Positions 25,670-33,569 of a stretch of DNA of 64,000 nt are shown here, one piece after another (position 1 is the stretch's first letter; each line of letters begins with the position of its first letter). The notes under the pieces were generated by a model. That model did not search any database, was not told where the DNA came from, and worked only from the letters and a program-made list of their open reading frames with translations. This stretch comes from Hyphomicrobium album (GTDB lineage: Bacteria > Pseudomonadota > Alphaproteobacteria > Rhizobiales > Hyphomicrobiaceae), in the NCBI RefSeq assembly GCF_009708035.1, contig NZ_WMBQ01000003.1:26117-90116 (forward strand). The letters run 5' to 3'. The translations under genes were made by a program, and so were the position numbers.

Positions 25670-28042
25670 ATGTTTGCGCGTAGCGAAAGTGTGCGTCCGT
25701 GTGCCGAGTTCGAGTTCCGTGCACCGGAACCAGAGCGAGACGATCCGAGAAAGCATAGCGACGGAAAGCCTGAGCGCCCCCGTACTCCCGGCGCTTCAGG
25801 GAAGGGACCGATCGCTCGGACACTGCTTCTTCTCGGCGTGTCGGCGATCGCGGCCGCCGCTGCCAGCGAGGCCCTCGCGCAAGATGCGCAGCTGCCCCCC
25901 CTGACCGTCGAAGGCACCAAGCCCGCCGCCAAGAAGAAGGCGGCAGCGAAGAAGGCTCCGACCGCTGCGCCTGCGGCGGTGGCACCGGCTCCCATGGCCG
26001 CGCCGACGACCGCAGCTGCTAAAGCAGTGGCTCCGTCTGAGGTGCCCTATACCGTTCCCGCCGGCGTGAGTGTCGTTACCGGTGAAGAGCTCGCGACGTA
26101 CGGCAATGGAAGCCTAGATGACGCGCTGCGGGCGCAGCCGGGCACGTTTACCCGCATGAGCCCGCAAAACGCGGGTCTCGCCGTCAACATCCGCGGCTTC
26201 GAAGGCTCCGGCCGTGTGAACACCAACATTGACGGCGTGCGGCAGAATTTCCGCTTCACCGGCCACGAAGCACAGGGCTTCGCCTACATCGATCCCTCGC
26301 TCATCGCCGGCATCGAGATCGAGCGGGGCGCCGTCTCGACGGCTGGCGGCGCGGGTGCGCTTGCCGGCGCGGCCAATCTGCGCACGCTGGATGTGCAGGA
26401 CATCCTGCTGCCGGGGCAGACGGTCGGCGGATTGACGAGCACCACTTGGGGCACAAATAGCCAGCGATTCACGGGGCTGGCGGCCGCCGCAGCGCAGAGC
26501 GCCGGTGTCGGCATCGCTGGAGCGGTCGGCAGGCGTAACCCGGCCGACTACGAAAATGGTAACGGCGTCACCGTGCCCTTGACGTTCCAGGATCTCTATT
26601 CAGGGCTGTTCAAGGCCAACTTCCAGATCAACGAGGAGAACTCGCTGCGCTTCGGCGGCGTGTTCTACAACAACGACTTCTTCGCCAACTCGTACTACCA
26701 GCAGGTGATCTCGAACACCTTCACGGCGAAGTACGCCTACAAGCCCATCGACAACGACCTCATAGACTTCAGGTTGAACGGCTACCGCAACGAAGTGACG
26801 ATGAAATACGGCACGGACGCCAGCCCGACGGTCGGCACCCCGCCGCAGGGATCCTCGTGGGGCCGTGTCATGGACGATGACGGTTGGGGCTTCGACGTTT
26901 CGAACGTCTCGCGTTTTCGTCTAGGCGGCGTTCTCGTGCGATCAGAGTACGGCTATGAATATTTTCGCGATGATGTCGACGCCTACAATCGCTATCAGCC
27001 AGCCGCGCTCGGCGGTGTAAATCCGTCGGGCACTTCCAGCATCGGTGGCGCGTTCTCGGAGACGACCTTCTCGCAAGGCATCTTCGATTTCATCGCCGGC
27101 TTGCGCTACGACACCTACACATTGAACGGCAGTGGCACGCTGGTCACGCCGCTCCCACCGCTCCCCGTCGGACCATATACGGTTGACCGATCGGAAGGCG
27201 GCTTCAGCCCCAAGCTGACGTTGTCGGCCAAGCCGTACACCTGGTTCCAGCCGTACGTGACGTATTCGCAGACGTTCCGCGCGCCGACGATTTCGGAGAC
27301 GCTTGCCGGCGGGTCGCATCCTGGTGCCACCACTTTTGCATTTCAGGCCAATCCATTCCTTGAGTCTGAAAGCCAGGAAGGCTGGGAGTTCGGATTTAAT
27401 ACGGCCTATGACGGCGCGATCGTGAGGGACGACATTTTCCGGCTCAAGGCCGACTACTTTACTATGGGTATCGAGAACTACATCACCGCCTGCCCCGCCC
27501 CTGGCGGCGCGGTCTATTTCTGCAACGCAGCCGGCGAATCTACCGTGCAAGGCGTGGAGCTGCAGAGCATGTACGACGCCGGCTACGTGTTTGCTGGCGC
27601 AAGCTACACGTATACGCATACCGACCTACCTTCACAGACCGCGGGCTTCGGCGCTCCGAACTACGTGCCCGAACACACCGCAATCGGATCGCTTGGTGTG
27701 CGTCTGTTGGCGAGGAAGCTTACATTGGGCGGTCGCGTGTCCTACTTCTCGGAGACGGACGTGGGCGCAGTGAACAGCACGCCCGGCCCCGGCCAGCCGC
27801 CGCCGTATGCATCGCGCTTTATGCCGGGCTACACAGTGGTCGACTTCTTCTCTAACTATACGTTCAGCGAAAACTTGGACGTGGGTCTGAACGTGAACAA
27901 CCTCTTCGACGAGGACTACACCCCCGCTTTGTCGACGACGTTTACATCGCCAAGCGGACAGTGCTTTGGTTCGAACTCTCCAGGTTGCAACACGACGGGT
28001 ATCGGACGCACGGTCTATCTGACAGCCAAAGCGCGGTTCTAA
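25670..28042 (+). CDS. hmuR: TonB-dependent haem receptor
   Basis: This 790-residue outer-membrane receptor imports haem. A long basic N-region precedes the signal core (ARTLLLLGVSAIAAAAASEALA). A TonB-box-like LPPLTVEG follows, then a 45-residue Lys/Ala/Pro linker, the plug (VSVVTGEELATYG ... NIRGFEGSGRVNTNIDGVRQN) and a 22-strand barrel ending RTVYLTAKARF. The haem-receptor signatures FRAP (FRAPTISE) and an NPNL-like box (ANPFLESES) are present with a His between them (GSHPG). It diverges from hemP-hmuTUV and is followed by hmuQ and hutX. The signal region is unusually long, about 70 residues; a later start is possible. Confidence 0.93.
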   Translation: MFARSESVRPCAEFEFRAPEPERDDPRKHSDGKPERPRTPGASGKGPIARTLLLLGVSAIAAAAASEALAQDAQLPPLTVEGTKPAAKKKAAAKKAPTAAPAAVAPAPMAAPTTAAAKAVAPSEVPYTVPAGVSVVTGEELATYGNGSLDDALRAQPGTFTRMSPQNAGLAVNIRGFEGSGRVNTNIDGVRQNFRFTGHEAQGFAYIDPSLIAGIEIERGAVSTAGGAGALAGAANLRTLDVQDILLPGQTVGGLTSTTWGTNSQRFTGLAAAAAQSAGVGIAGAVGRRNPADYENGNGVTVPLTFQDLYSGLFKANFQINEENSLRFGGVFYNNDFFANSYYQQVISNTFTAKYAYKPIDNDLIDFRLNGYRNEVTMKYGTDASPTVGTPPQGSSWGRVMDDDGWGFDVSNVSRFRLGGVLVRSEYGYEYFRDDVDAYNRYQPAALGGVNPSGTSSIGGAFSETTFSQGIFDFIAGLRYDTYTLNGSGTLVTPLPPLPVGPYTVDRSEGGFSPKLTLSAKPYTWFQPYVTYSQTFRAPTISETLAGGSHPGATTFAFQANPFLESESQEGWEFGFNTAYDGAIVRDDIFRLKADYFTMGIENYITACPAPGGAVYFCNAAGESTVQGVELQSMYDAGYVFAGASYTYTHTDLPSQTAGFGAPNYVPEHTAIGSLGVRLLARKLTLGGRVSYFSETDVGAVNSTPGPGQPPPYASRFMPGYTVVDFFSNYTFSENLDVGLNVNNLFDEDYTPALSTTFTSPSGQCFGSNSPGCNTTGIGRTVYLTAKARF

Positions 28043-28086
28043 TTCGACACGGCCGCTGCTTGGGTGAAGGCCGACTATTGAGACCG

Positions 28087-28116
28087 GTGTCGGCGGATGG
28101 CAGCATCCGCCGACAC
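28087..28116 (+). promoter_or_regulatory. Thirteen-base-pair hairpin between receptor gene and hmuQ
   Basis: GTGTCGGCGGATG (28087-28099) pairs perfectly with CATCCGCCGACAC (28104-28116) across the loop GCAG. There is no T tract, so it more likely protects the receptor mRNA or lowers readthrough into hmuQ-hutX than ends transcription fully. Confidence 0.6.
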
Positions 28117-28168
28117 GCATTTCATCTAGCCCGTGTGGGCGAGGCCACCTGCAAGGAAGGAAAGCAAC

Positions 28169-28513
28169 ATGTTTATCGCCATGAACCGGTTCAAAGTGCT
28201 GAAGGGCAGCGAGCAGGATTTCGAGCACGTGTGGCTCAGCCGCGAGACGCATCTCGGCGAGATGCCGGGCTTCATCGTGTTCCACCTCTTGAAGGGTCCG
28301 GAGCGCGAGGACCACGTGCTTTATTCTTCGCACACGATGTGGGCCTCGCACGCCGACTTCGAGGCGTGGACCAAGTCCGAGCAGTTCCGCAAGGCGCACG
28401 CCCGCGCGGGCGGCAACAAGCCGCTCTATCTCGGGCATCCCGAGTTCGAGGGCTTCACGGTGCTGCAGGAGGAGAAGGCGGACGGCTCTACGCGCACTCA
28501 GGCGGCCGAGTAA
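28169..28513 (+). CDS. hmuQ: Haem-degrading monooxygenase HmuQ/HmuD-like
   Basis: This 114-residue protein is a dimeric alpha-beta barrel (ABM/IsdG-like) enzyme. The N-terminal FIAMNRFKVLKGSEQDFEHVWLSRETHL with the conserved Asn and Trp, the stretch PGFIVFHLLKG and SHTMWASHADFEAWTKSEQF match HmuQ/HmuD of Bradyrhizobium, which open the haem ring to biliverdin and release iron. The ATG at 28169 has the strong ribosome site AAGGAAGGAAAG; a frame start at 28133 is rejected. It is followed 13 bases on by hutX. Cytoplasmic; its place in the locus supports the assignment. Confidence 0.9.
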   Translation: MFIAMNRFKVLKGSEQDFEHVWLSRETHLGEMPGFIVFHLLKGPEREDHVLYSSHTMWASHADFEAWTKSEQFRKAHARAGGNKPLYLGHPEFEGFTVLQEEKADGSTRTQAAE

Positions 28514-28526
28514 GAGAGAGTCGAAC

Positions 28527-29030
28527 ATGAACACGGAAGTCGAAGAGCGGCCGTCACTGGTCGCGCGCATTGCCGCCGCACCCGGCGAGTTGCTCGAGCA
28601 GATCGCCCGCGAATACGGCGTCAGTACGCTCGAGGTCGTGCGCAACCTGCCTGCGGAGCAGGGAACGGTGGCGCCGGGCGAAGCTTTCGCCGACATCATG
28701 CAGGACATCACCACCTGGGGCGATATCCTGTTCCTCATCCACAATGCCGACATCGTGCTCGAGTGCACCGGCAGCCTGCCGCCGGGCAGCTTCGGGCACG
28801 GCTATTTCAACATCCACGGCGAGAGCCCGATCGGCGGCCACATCAAGGCCGACAACTGCAAGTCGATCGCCTTCGTGGCGCGGGGTGCCAAGCGCATCTC
28901 GATGTCGGTGCAGTTCTTCAATGCCGCCGGTGACGCGATGTTCAAGATCTTCGTCGGGCGCGACGAAAAGCGCGAGCTGAAGCCGGAGCAGGTGCAGAAG
29001 TTCGAGGTTCTGCGCGCCCGCTACGCCTGA
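28527..29030 (+). CDS. hutX: Haem utilisation cytosolic carrier HutX
   Basis: This 167-residue protein belongs to the HutX/HuvX family, cytosolic haem carriers related to half of HemS. Visible are [61 protein letters not shown] and [15 protein letters not shown]. In Vibrio HutX hands haem to the degrading enzyme HutZ; here it would serve the adjacent HmuQ. No full-length HemS/HmuS is in the window. Thirteen bases separate it from hmuQ. Confidence 0.92.
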   Translation: MNTEVEERPSLVARIAAAPGELLEQIAREYGVSTLEVVRNLPAEQGTVAPGEAFADIMQDITTWGDILFLIHNADIVLECTGSLPPGSFGHGYFNIHGESPIGGHIKADNCKSIAFVARGAKRISMSVQFFNAAGDAMFKIFVGRDEKRELKPEQVQKFEVLRARYA

Positions 29031-29094
29031 CGCTCCCTCGTACGGCGTTTACGAGGCACTACCCACCAACGCGAACCTCGGGTATGGGCTGGCC

Positions 29095-29502
29095 ATGAGC
29101 CAGCCCATTCTGCTTGTGGCCGCCGCCGCTATCGTCGATGTCGACAACCGCATCCTCATCACGCGCCGCCCCCCGGGCCGGTCGATGGCGGGGCTGTGGG
29201 AGTTTCCCGGCGGCAAGGTCGAGGCCGGCGAGACGCCCGAAGTGGCACTGCGGCGCGAGCTCTTCGAGGAGCTCGGCATCGACGTCTGCCCGACGTGCCT
29301 GCACCCGGTGACGTTCGCCAGCCATTCGTACGAGAAGTTTCACCTGCTGATGCCGCTTTATCTCTGCCGCCAGTGGGATGGCACGGTCGAACCGCGCGAG
29401 GGGCAGGAGATCGCCTGGGTGCGGCCGCTGCGTCTCAAGGACTACCCGATGCCGCCGGCCGACGAGCCGCTGATCGCGCCACTGCGCGACCTCCTCGGCT
29501 GA
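29095..29502 (+). CDS. mutT: Nudix (d)NTP pyrophosphohydrolase, MutT
   Basis: This 135-residue nudix enzyme resembles MutT, which hydrolyses 8-oxo-dGTP to keep oxidised guanine out of DNA. The nudix box [18 protein letters not shown] continues into FEELGID with every consensus residue (G-x5-E-x7-REx2EExG). MutT-like features include [20 protein letters not shown] before the box and [30 protein letters not shown] sequence after it. The ATG at 29095 overlaps no neighbour. It follows hutX by 64 bases but is functionally separate, and converges on the methyltransferase gene 3 bases away. Confidence 0.93.
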   Translation: MSQPILLVAAAAIVDVDNRILITRRPPGRSMAGLWEFPGGKVEAGETPEVALRRELFEELGIDVCPTCLHPVTFASHSYEKFHLLMPLYLCRQWDGTVEPREGQEIAWVRPLRLKDYPMPPADEPLIAPLRDLLG

Positions 29503-29505
29503 GCG

Positions 29506-30459
29506 CTACTCTTTGAGCTTTCCCTCTTTGACGCCGAGCGCATCGGCAAGCCGCGTCTGTGCCGATCCGGGGCGAAGCGGCTTTGGCTGGCTCTCGTCCG
29601 GCGCCCAGGCCGTGAGCGTGACGATCTCGAAGGTCGCCGGTACCCGCCCGTCGGCTGCCCCGAAGCGATCAGCGTAGATTTCAGCGGCGCGCAGGACGAG
29701 GCCACGCGTCACCGGCTGACGGCGGCGCGCGACCAGCATGTTGCTCGCACCCATCGCCTTGATCTCGTGCATGAGCGACAAGGGATCGGCATAGGTGACG
29801 GTGACCGTCTCGGAATCGACCACCGGTAAGGCGAAGCCGGCGCGCTGCAAAAGTCCACCCAAGTCGCGCACGTCGGCGAAGGGAGCAACGCGCGGCGAGG
29901 CGCCCCCGCTGATCTCAGCTTCCGCCGCGAGCCACGCATCGCGAAGCTCGTGCAATGTCGCGCCACCAAGCAGCGCCGCCAGCAGCAGGCCATCGGGCCT
30001 GAGGGCGCGGCGCATCTGCACGAGCGTGCCCGGCAGATCGTTGACGAGCTGCAGCGACAATGCCGACACGATGAGATCGATTGAGGCATCGGCGAAGGGT
30101 AGTGCCTCCTCGTCGGCGACGACGCGCATGTCGACGGCGTCGGTGAGAAGCTGCGCAGTCGAGTCGACGTCGACGATGCGTTCGATGCCGGCCAGCCCGC
30201 GGAGGCGCCGCGAGAGCAGCCCGTGATGCGCGCCGACGTTCACCGCAAGCGGAAAGCGCCGCTGCACGATGCCCAGACGATCCGCGAGCTCATTGGCAAC
30301 GCGTGCCAGGAGAAAGTCATGCTGCGCCGCAGCGCCGACCACGCGTCTCCAGCGTTGAGCCAGTAGTGCGCGGTCGAATATGCGGACGGGGTCGGGCGGG
30401 GGCAATGCAGGCTTCCGGAACGATGCGTGCTCGCGGTGGGTGCGGGGCCGCGCTACCAT
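29506..30459 (-). CDS. Class I methyltransferase, NDUFAF5/BioC-like
   Basis: This 317-residue protein is an S-adenosylmethionine methyltransferase-fold protein. The SAM-binding region reads FPLAVNVGAHHGLLSRRL with downstream VVADEEALPFADASIDLIVSALSLQLVNDLP, and the N-terminal DPVRIFDRALLAQRWRR is the signature of alphaproteobacterial relatives of human NDUFAF5, an arginine hydroxylase for respiratory complex I assembly. Motif I is GAHHGL rather than GxGxG, as in that group. The ATG at 30459 is chosen since residues upstream look non-coding. It diverges from comF. Function in complex I assembly is inference; BioC is a less likely alternative as the bio operon here uses BioZ. Confidence 0.82.
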   Translation of the reverse strand: MVARPRTHREHASFRKPALPPPDPVRIFDRALLAQRWRRVVGAAAQHDFLLARVANELADRLGIVQRRFPLAVNVGAHHGLLSRRLRGLAGIERIVDVDSTAQLLTDAVDMRVVADEEALPFADASIDLIVSALSLQLVNDLPGTLVQMRRALRPDGLLLAALLGGATLHELRDAWLAAEAEISGGASPRVAPFADVRDLGGLLQRAGFALPVVDSETVTVTYADPLSLMHEIKAMGASNMLVARRRQPVTRGLVLRAAEIYADRFGAADGRVPATFEIVTLTAWAPDESQPKPLRPGSAQTRLADALGVKEGKLKE

Positions 30460-30497
30460 GCTCGCTCGAGGGGCACTTGGCCAGCTGAACGGGCAAC

Positions 30498-31268
30498 ATG
30501 CTGCACTGGGGGAGGAGCGCCGTCGGCGCATTGCGAGCTGCCGTCGCTACGGCAGCCGATCTCGTGGTGCCGCCGCTCTGCCTCGCCTGCCATCGGCCCT
30601 TGGCAGCCCATAATGCGATGTGCGCCCGTTGCTGGGCTGACATCGCCTTCATCCGCCCGCCGCTGTGCGACCGGCTCGGCATACCGCTGCCGTTCGACAT
30701 CGGAGGCACGATGGTCTCCGCCGCCGCCGAGGCCGATCCGCCCGACTACGATCGCGCCCGCGCCGTGGCCCGCTTCGACGGCGTGATGCGCGAACTCGTC
30801 CATGACCTCAAGTTCCGCGACCGGCACGATGCGCGGCGCGTCTTCGGCCGGTGGCTAGTCGACGCCGGCAGCGCACTGCTGACCGACGCCGACCTCGTCA
30901 TCCCGGTGCCGCTCACGCGCCTGCGGCTGGCCGCACGGCGGTTCAATCAATCGGCGATCCTGGCGCAGGAGGTGGCCCGGTTAACCGGGGTACAGTATGC
31001 ACCCGCGGTGCTGGTTCGCGCGCGGCGCACGGCCCCGCAGGTCGGCCTCAGCCGCCAGCAGCGGCGCGACAACGTCGCCGGCGCATTCGCCGTGGCACCC
31101 GGTCAGGGTGGCGCGCTGACTGGTGCCAATATCGTGCTCATCGACGACGTCATCACGACGGGTGCCACGGTGCGTGCCTGTGCCCGGCCGCTGAAGCGAG
31201 CGGGGGCAGCGCGGGTGGACGTGCTGGCGCTGGCCATGGTTACCGATCCCGCCTTCCTGTCGCCTTGA
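30498..31268 (+). CDS. comF: ComF-family phosphoribosyltransferase-like protein
   Basis: A 256-residue protein of the ComF/GntX family. The N-terminal part has a four-cysteine zinc ribbon (PPLCLACHRPL and MCARCWADI), the middle RFDGVMRELVHDLKFRDRHDARR is typical, and the C-terminal phosphoribosyltransferase loop is IVLIDDVITTGATVRAC. ComF is linked to DNA uptake in competent bacteria but is found widely; its reaction is unknown. It starts the cluster comF-grxC-nitrilase-DUF1178, a gene order I recall from many Alphaproteobacteria. Confidence 0.9.
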   Translation: MLHWGRSAVGALRAAVATAADLVVPPLCLACHRPLAAHNAMCARCWADIAFIRPPLCDRLGIPLPFDIGGTMVSAAAEADPPDYDRARAVARFDGVMRELVHDLKFRDRHDARRVFGRWLVDAGSALLTDADLVIPVPLTRLRLAARRFNQSAILAQEVARLTGVQYAPAVLVRARRTAPQVGLSRQQRRDNVAGAFAVAPGQGGALTGANIVLIDDVITTGATVRACARPLKRAGAARVDVLALAMVTDPAFLSP

Positions 31269-31396
31269 AATCGACGGTGAATAAAGCCGCCTAGGCAGTT
31301 GGCGCACTTTGCTACGCGCCGCGGAGGTACTAAATCTTCGGTGGAGCACCGGCGCGGCAGTGCGATTGGTGCAGGAAAGGGGACCCTTCTAATTCC

Positions 31397-31654
31397 ATGC
31401 CCAAGGTTACCGTCTACACCACCCGTTTCTGCCCCTACTGCCACATGGCCAAGGAGCTGCTCCGCAAGAAGGGCATCACCGCGTTCGAGGAGATCGACGT
31501 CAGCGAACGGGCGCTGCGCACCGAGATGAGCGCGAGGGCCGGCGGTCGCTATACGGTTCCGCAGATATGGATCGGCGAGCGGCACGTCGGCGGCTGTGAC
31601 GATCTCTATACTCTCGATCGCGAAGGCAAGCTCGACTCGCTGCTCACGGCTTAG
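31397..31654 (+). CDS. grxC: Glutaredoxin 3
   Basis: This 85-residue dithiol glutaredoxin reduces protein disulphides and glutathione mixed disulphides. The active site is CPYC (TRFCPYCHMAKELL), the cis-Pro loop is TVPQIWIG and the glutathione-binding GGCDDLYTL follows. Length matches GrxC. It lies 128 bases after comF and 45 before the nitrilase-family gene. Cytoplasmic. Confidence 0.95.
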   Translation: MPKVTVYTTRFCPYCHMAKELLRKKGITAFEEIDVSERALRTEMSARAGGRYTVPQIWIGERHVGGCDDLYTLDREGKLDSLLTA

Positions 31655-31699
31655 CGTTCGTATCGGCCGTACCGGCGGCATTCAGAGAGGTTGCCCGCC

Positions 31700-32569
31700 A
31701 TGTCGGACACACCCAAGTCGTTTCGCGTCGGCCTCGTGCAGATGTGCGCCGGGCGCATGGTCGATCGCAACATCGCCGCGGCGACCGAGCTGATCCGCGC
31801 GGCGGCGCGGGGCGGAGCGCAGTATGTGCAGACGCCCGAGATGACCAATATCCTCGAACTCGACCGCGAGCGGCTTCTGGCAGCGATCAAGCCGGAGGTC
31901 GACGATCCGGGCGTGACGCAGTTCCGCTTTCTGGCGCGCGAGCTCGGCATCTGGCTGCACGTCGGCTCGCTGGCGCTCGTCGGCGAGCGCGGCCGGCCCG
32001 TCAACCGCTCGCTGCTCATTTCGCCTGAGGGGCGCATAGACGCCCGCTACGACAAGATCCACATGTTCGATGTCGACTTGCCGGGCGGCGAATCCTACCG
32101 GGAAAGCGCCAGCTACGAGCCCGGGCATGAGGCGGTGGTCGCCGCGCTTCCGTGGGGGCAGCTCGGCATGACCATCTGCTACGACCTGCGGTTTCCGCAC
32201 CTGCATCGGGCGCTGGCCAAGGCCGGAGCCCGTTTTCTTGCCGTTCCCGCGGCGTTTACCAAACCGACCGGCCTCGCCCATTGGCATACCCTGCTCAGGG
32301 CGCGGGCGATTGAAAACCAGTGCTACGTTTTCGCTGCCGGACAGGGCGGATGTCACGAGAATGGCAGGGAAACTTTCGGTCACAGCCTGGTCATTTCTCC
32401 ATGGGGGGAAGTTCTGGCGGAGGCGGACGTTCAGCCTGCAGTCACGTTCGCCGATGTGGAATTGCAACGCCTGGAGGATGTTCGTCGCCAGGTGCCGTCG
32501 CTGCGGCACGACCGGCCGTTTGACGTGGTATATGCCGCAGATACGCCGCCAAACGAGGTTGCGTCGTGA
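31700..32569 (+). CDS. Carbon-nitrogen hydrolase (Nit1/deaminated glutathione amidase-like)
   Basis: This 289-residue nitrilase-superfamily enzyme has the Glu-Lys-Cys triad: Glu in VQTPEMTN, Lys in ARYDKIHMFDVDLPGGESYRES-type sequence and Cys in TICYDLRFP. The sequence matches the Nit1/NitFhit branch, shown in other organisms to hydrolyse deaminated glutathione, a repair function that fits a neighbour of grxC. The ATG at 31700 is chosen over a TTG nine bases upstream. It overlaps the DUF1178 gene by 4 bases. The substrate is inferred from the family. Confidence 0.88.
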   Translation: MSDTPKSFRVGLVQMCAGRMVDRNIAAATELIRAAARGGAQYVQTPEMTNILELDRERLLAAIKPEVDDPGVTQFRFLARELGIWLHVGSLALVGERGRPVNRSLLISPEGRIDARYDKIHMFDVDLPGGESYRESASYEPGHEAVVAALPWGQLGMTICYDLRFPHLHRALAKAGARFLAVPAAFTKPTGLAHWHTLLRARAIENQCYVFAAGQGGCHENGRETFGHSLVISPWGEVLAEADVQPAVTFADVELQRLEDVRRQVPSLRHDRPFDVVYAADTPPNEVAS

Positions 32570-32982
32570 TCCGCTACCGCCTGCAATGCGCTAATGCCCA
32601 CGAGTTCGAAGCCTGGTTCGCTTCGAGCGCGTCTTACGATGTGCAATCGGCAGGTGCGCAGATCTGCTGCCCCGAGTGCAATAGCTGCGAGGTCGGGAAG
32701 TCGATCATGGCCCCCAATGTCGCCGCGCGGTCGCGTGGTGACGTCTCCGAGGAGGAGGCCCCGGCGCGCTATCGCAATTTGGTGCGCGCAGTGCGGCAGG
32801 TGCTCGAATCCAATTCTGAGGACGTGGGCAGCCGCTTCCCGGAGGAGGCGCGCAAGATCCACTATAAAGAGGTCGAGCAGCGCGCCATCCGCGGGACCGC
32901 CTCGTCCGACGAGGCGCGCTCCTTGGTTGAGGAGGGCGTCGAGATCATGGCGCTTCCCCGGTTGCCCGAAAAAGCGAACTGA
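32566..32982 (+). CDS. DUF1178-family protein
   Basis: A 138-residue conserved alphaproteobacterial protein of unknown function. It starts with a GTG at 32566 overlapping the nitrilase stop (GTGA). The start MIRYRLQCANAHEFEAWFASSASYD and the cysteine set QICCPECNSCEV suggest a small metal-binding (probably zinc) domain; the C-terminal half is helical with EEARKIHYKEVEQRAIRGTAS. The gene closes the comF-grxC-nit-DUF1178 cluster. Confidence 0.88.
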   Translation: MIRYRLQCANAHEFEAWFASSASYDVQSAGAQICCPECNSCEVGKSIMAPNVAARSRGDVSEEEAPARYRNLVRAVRQVLESNSEDVGSRFPEEARKIHYKEVEQRAIRGTASSDEARSLVEEGVEIMALPRLPEKAN

Positions 32983-32997
32983 GCCGCACCGCCGCGC

Positions 32998-33252
32998 TCA
33001 ATCCTGCGCCAGCACCACGACCGTGTAGAGAACCGCCGACTTCGCGTCTCGAGTCCGGAACTTGGGCTCGGTATTGCCGGGCGAGACCCAGGTGTAGCTG
33101 CGGGCATCGTGGCTCCAGATGCCATGCACATGACCGGCGCGGTCGATCACGATGCCGCCGTCCGTGTCGTAGGCGAGCGAGTAGCCCTTGATCCTCAGGA
33201 CTTTGTTTTTAGCGAGTAGACCGAATAGCTGTCGGTTCAGCACGTCCGTCAT
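32998..33252 (-). CDS. Hypothetical 84-residue protein
   Basis: I do not recognise a family. From the ATG at 33252 the protein reads MTDVLNRQLFGLLAKNKVL and contains short beta-like segments (GYSLAYDTDGGIVIDRAGHVHGIW, SAVLYTVVVLAQD). It has no signal peptide or membrane segment. An open frame continues to 33354, but the ATG at 33252 gives the more protein-like start. It converges on DUF1178 with 15 bases between stops and stands alone before the alkaline phosphatase promoter region. Confidence 0.6.
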   Translation of the reverse strand: MTDVLNRQLFGLLAKNKVLRIKGYSLAYDTDGGIVIDRAGHVHGIWSHDARSYTWVSPGNTEPKFRTRDAKSAVLYTVVVLAQD

Positions 33253-33498
33253 TGTAAGCCCCCATCGCCTTCCAACGGGCAGCCGTGTGCTTGGCTCCCC
33301 CAGGCATCGCAACTGGCCTCCCCGCCGGCGCGAATGTCCAAGACTTGAAATCAAACAAACACAATTTCAATGGTTGCCGCTGGTATTCGTTAGCAAAGTG
33401 GTACCGGAATACTCCACGCATTGAATGCCGTTCGCGGAAATTCCACGCCGACCTTAACGTTGTGTTTGCCAAGACTTCTGAGAGGGCGCCCCTCCGGC

Positions 33499-33516
33499 TC
33501 TGTCACATACGCTTCA
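33499..33516 (+). promoter_or_regulatory. Candidate PhoB box upstream of alkaline phosphatase
   Basis: CTGTCAC (33499-33505), ATAC, GCTTCAC (33510-33516) resembles the Pho box of two seven-base CTGTCAT repeats four bases apart; the first repeat matches 6 of 7 and the second 4 of 7. A possible -10 box, CTAAGG, begins ten bases further on and the ATG is at 33570. The spacing is right for phosphate control; the second repeat is weak. The rest of the 317-base gap 33253-33569 shows nothing else. Confidence 0.4.
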
Positions 33517-33569
33517 CGCCGCGGGGCTAAGGCCCGTGGCTGGACAGGTCGGGATTAGACGCCAGCCCC

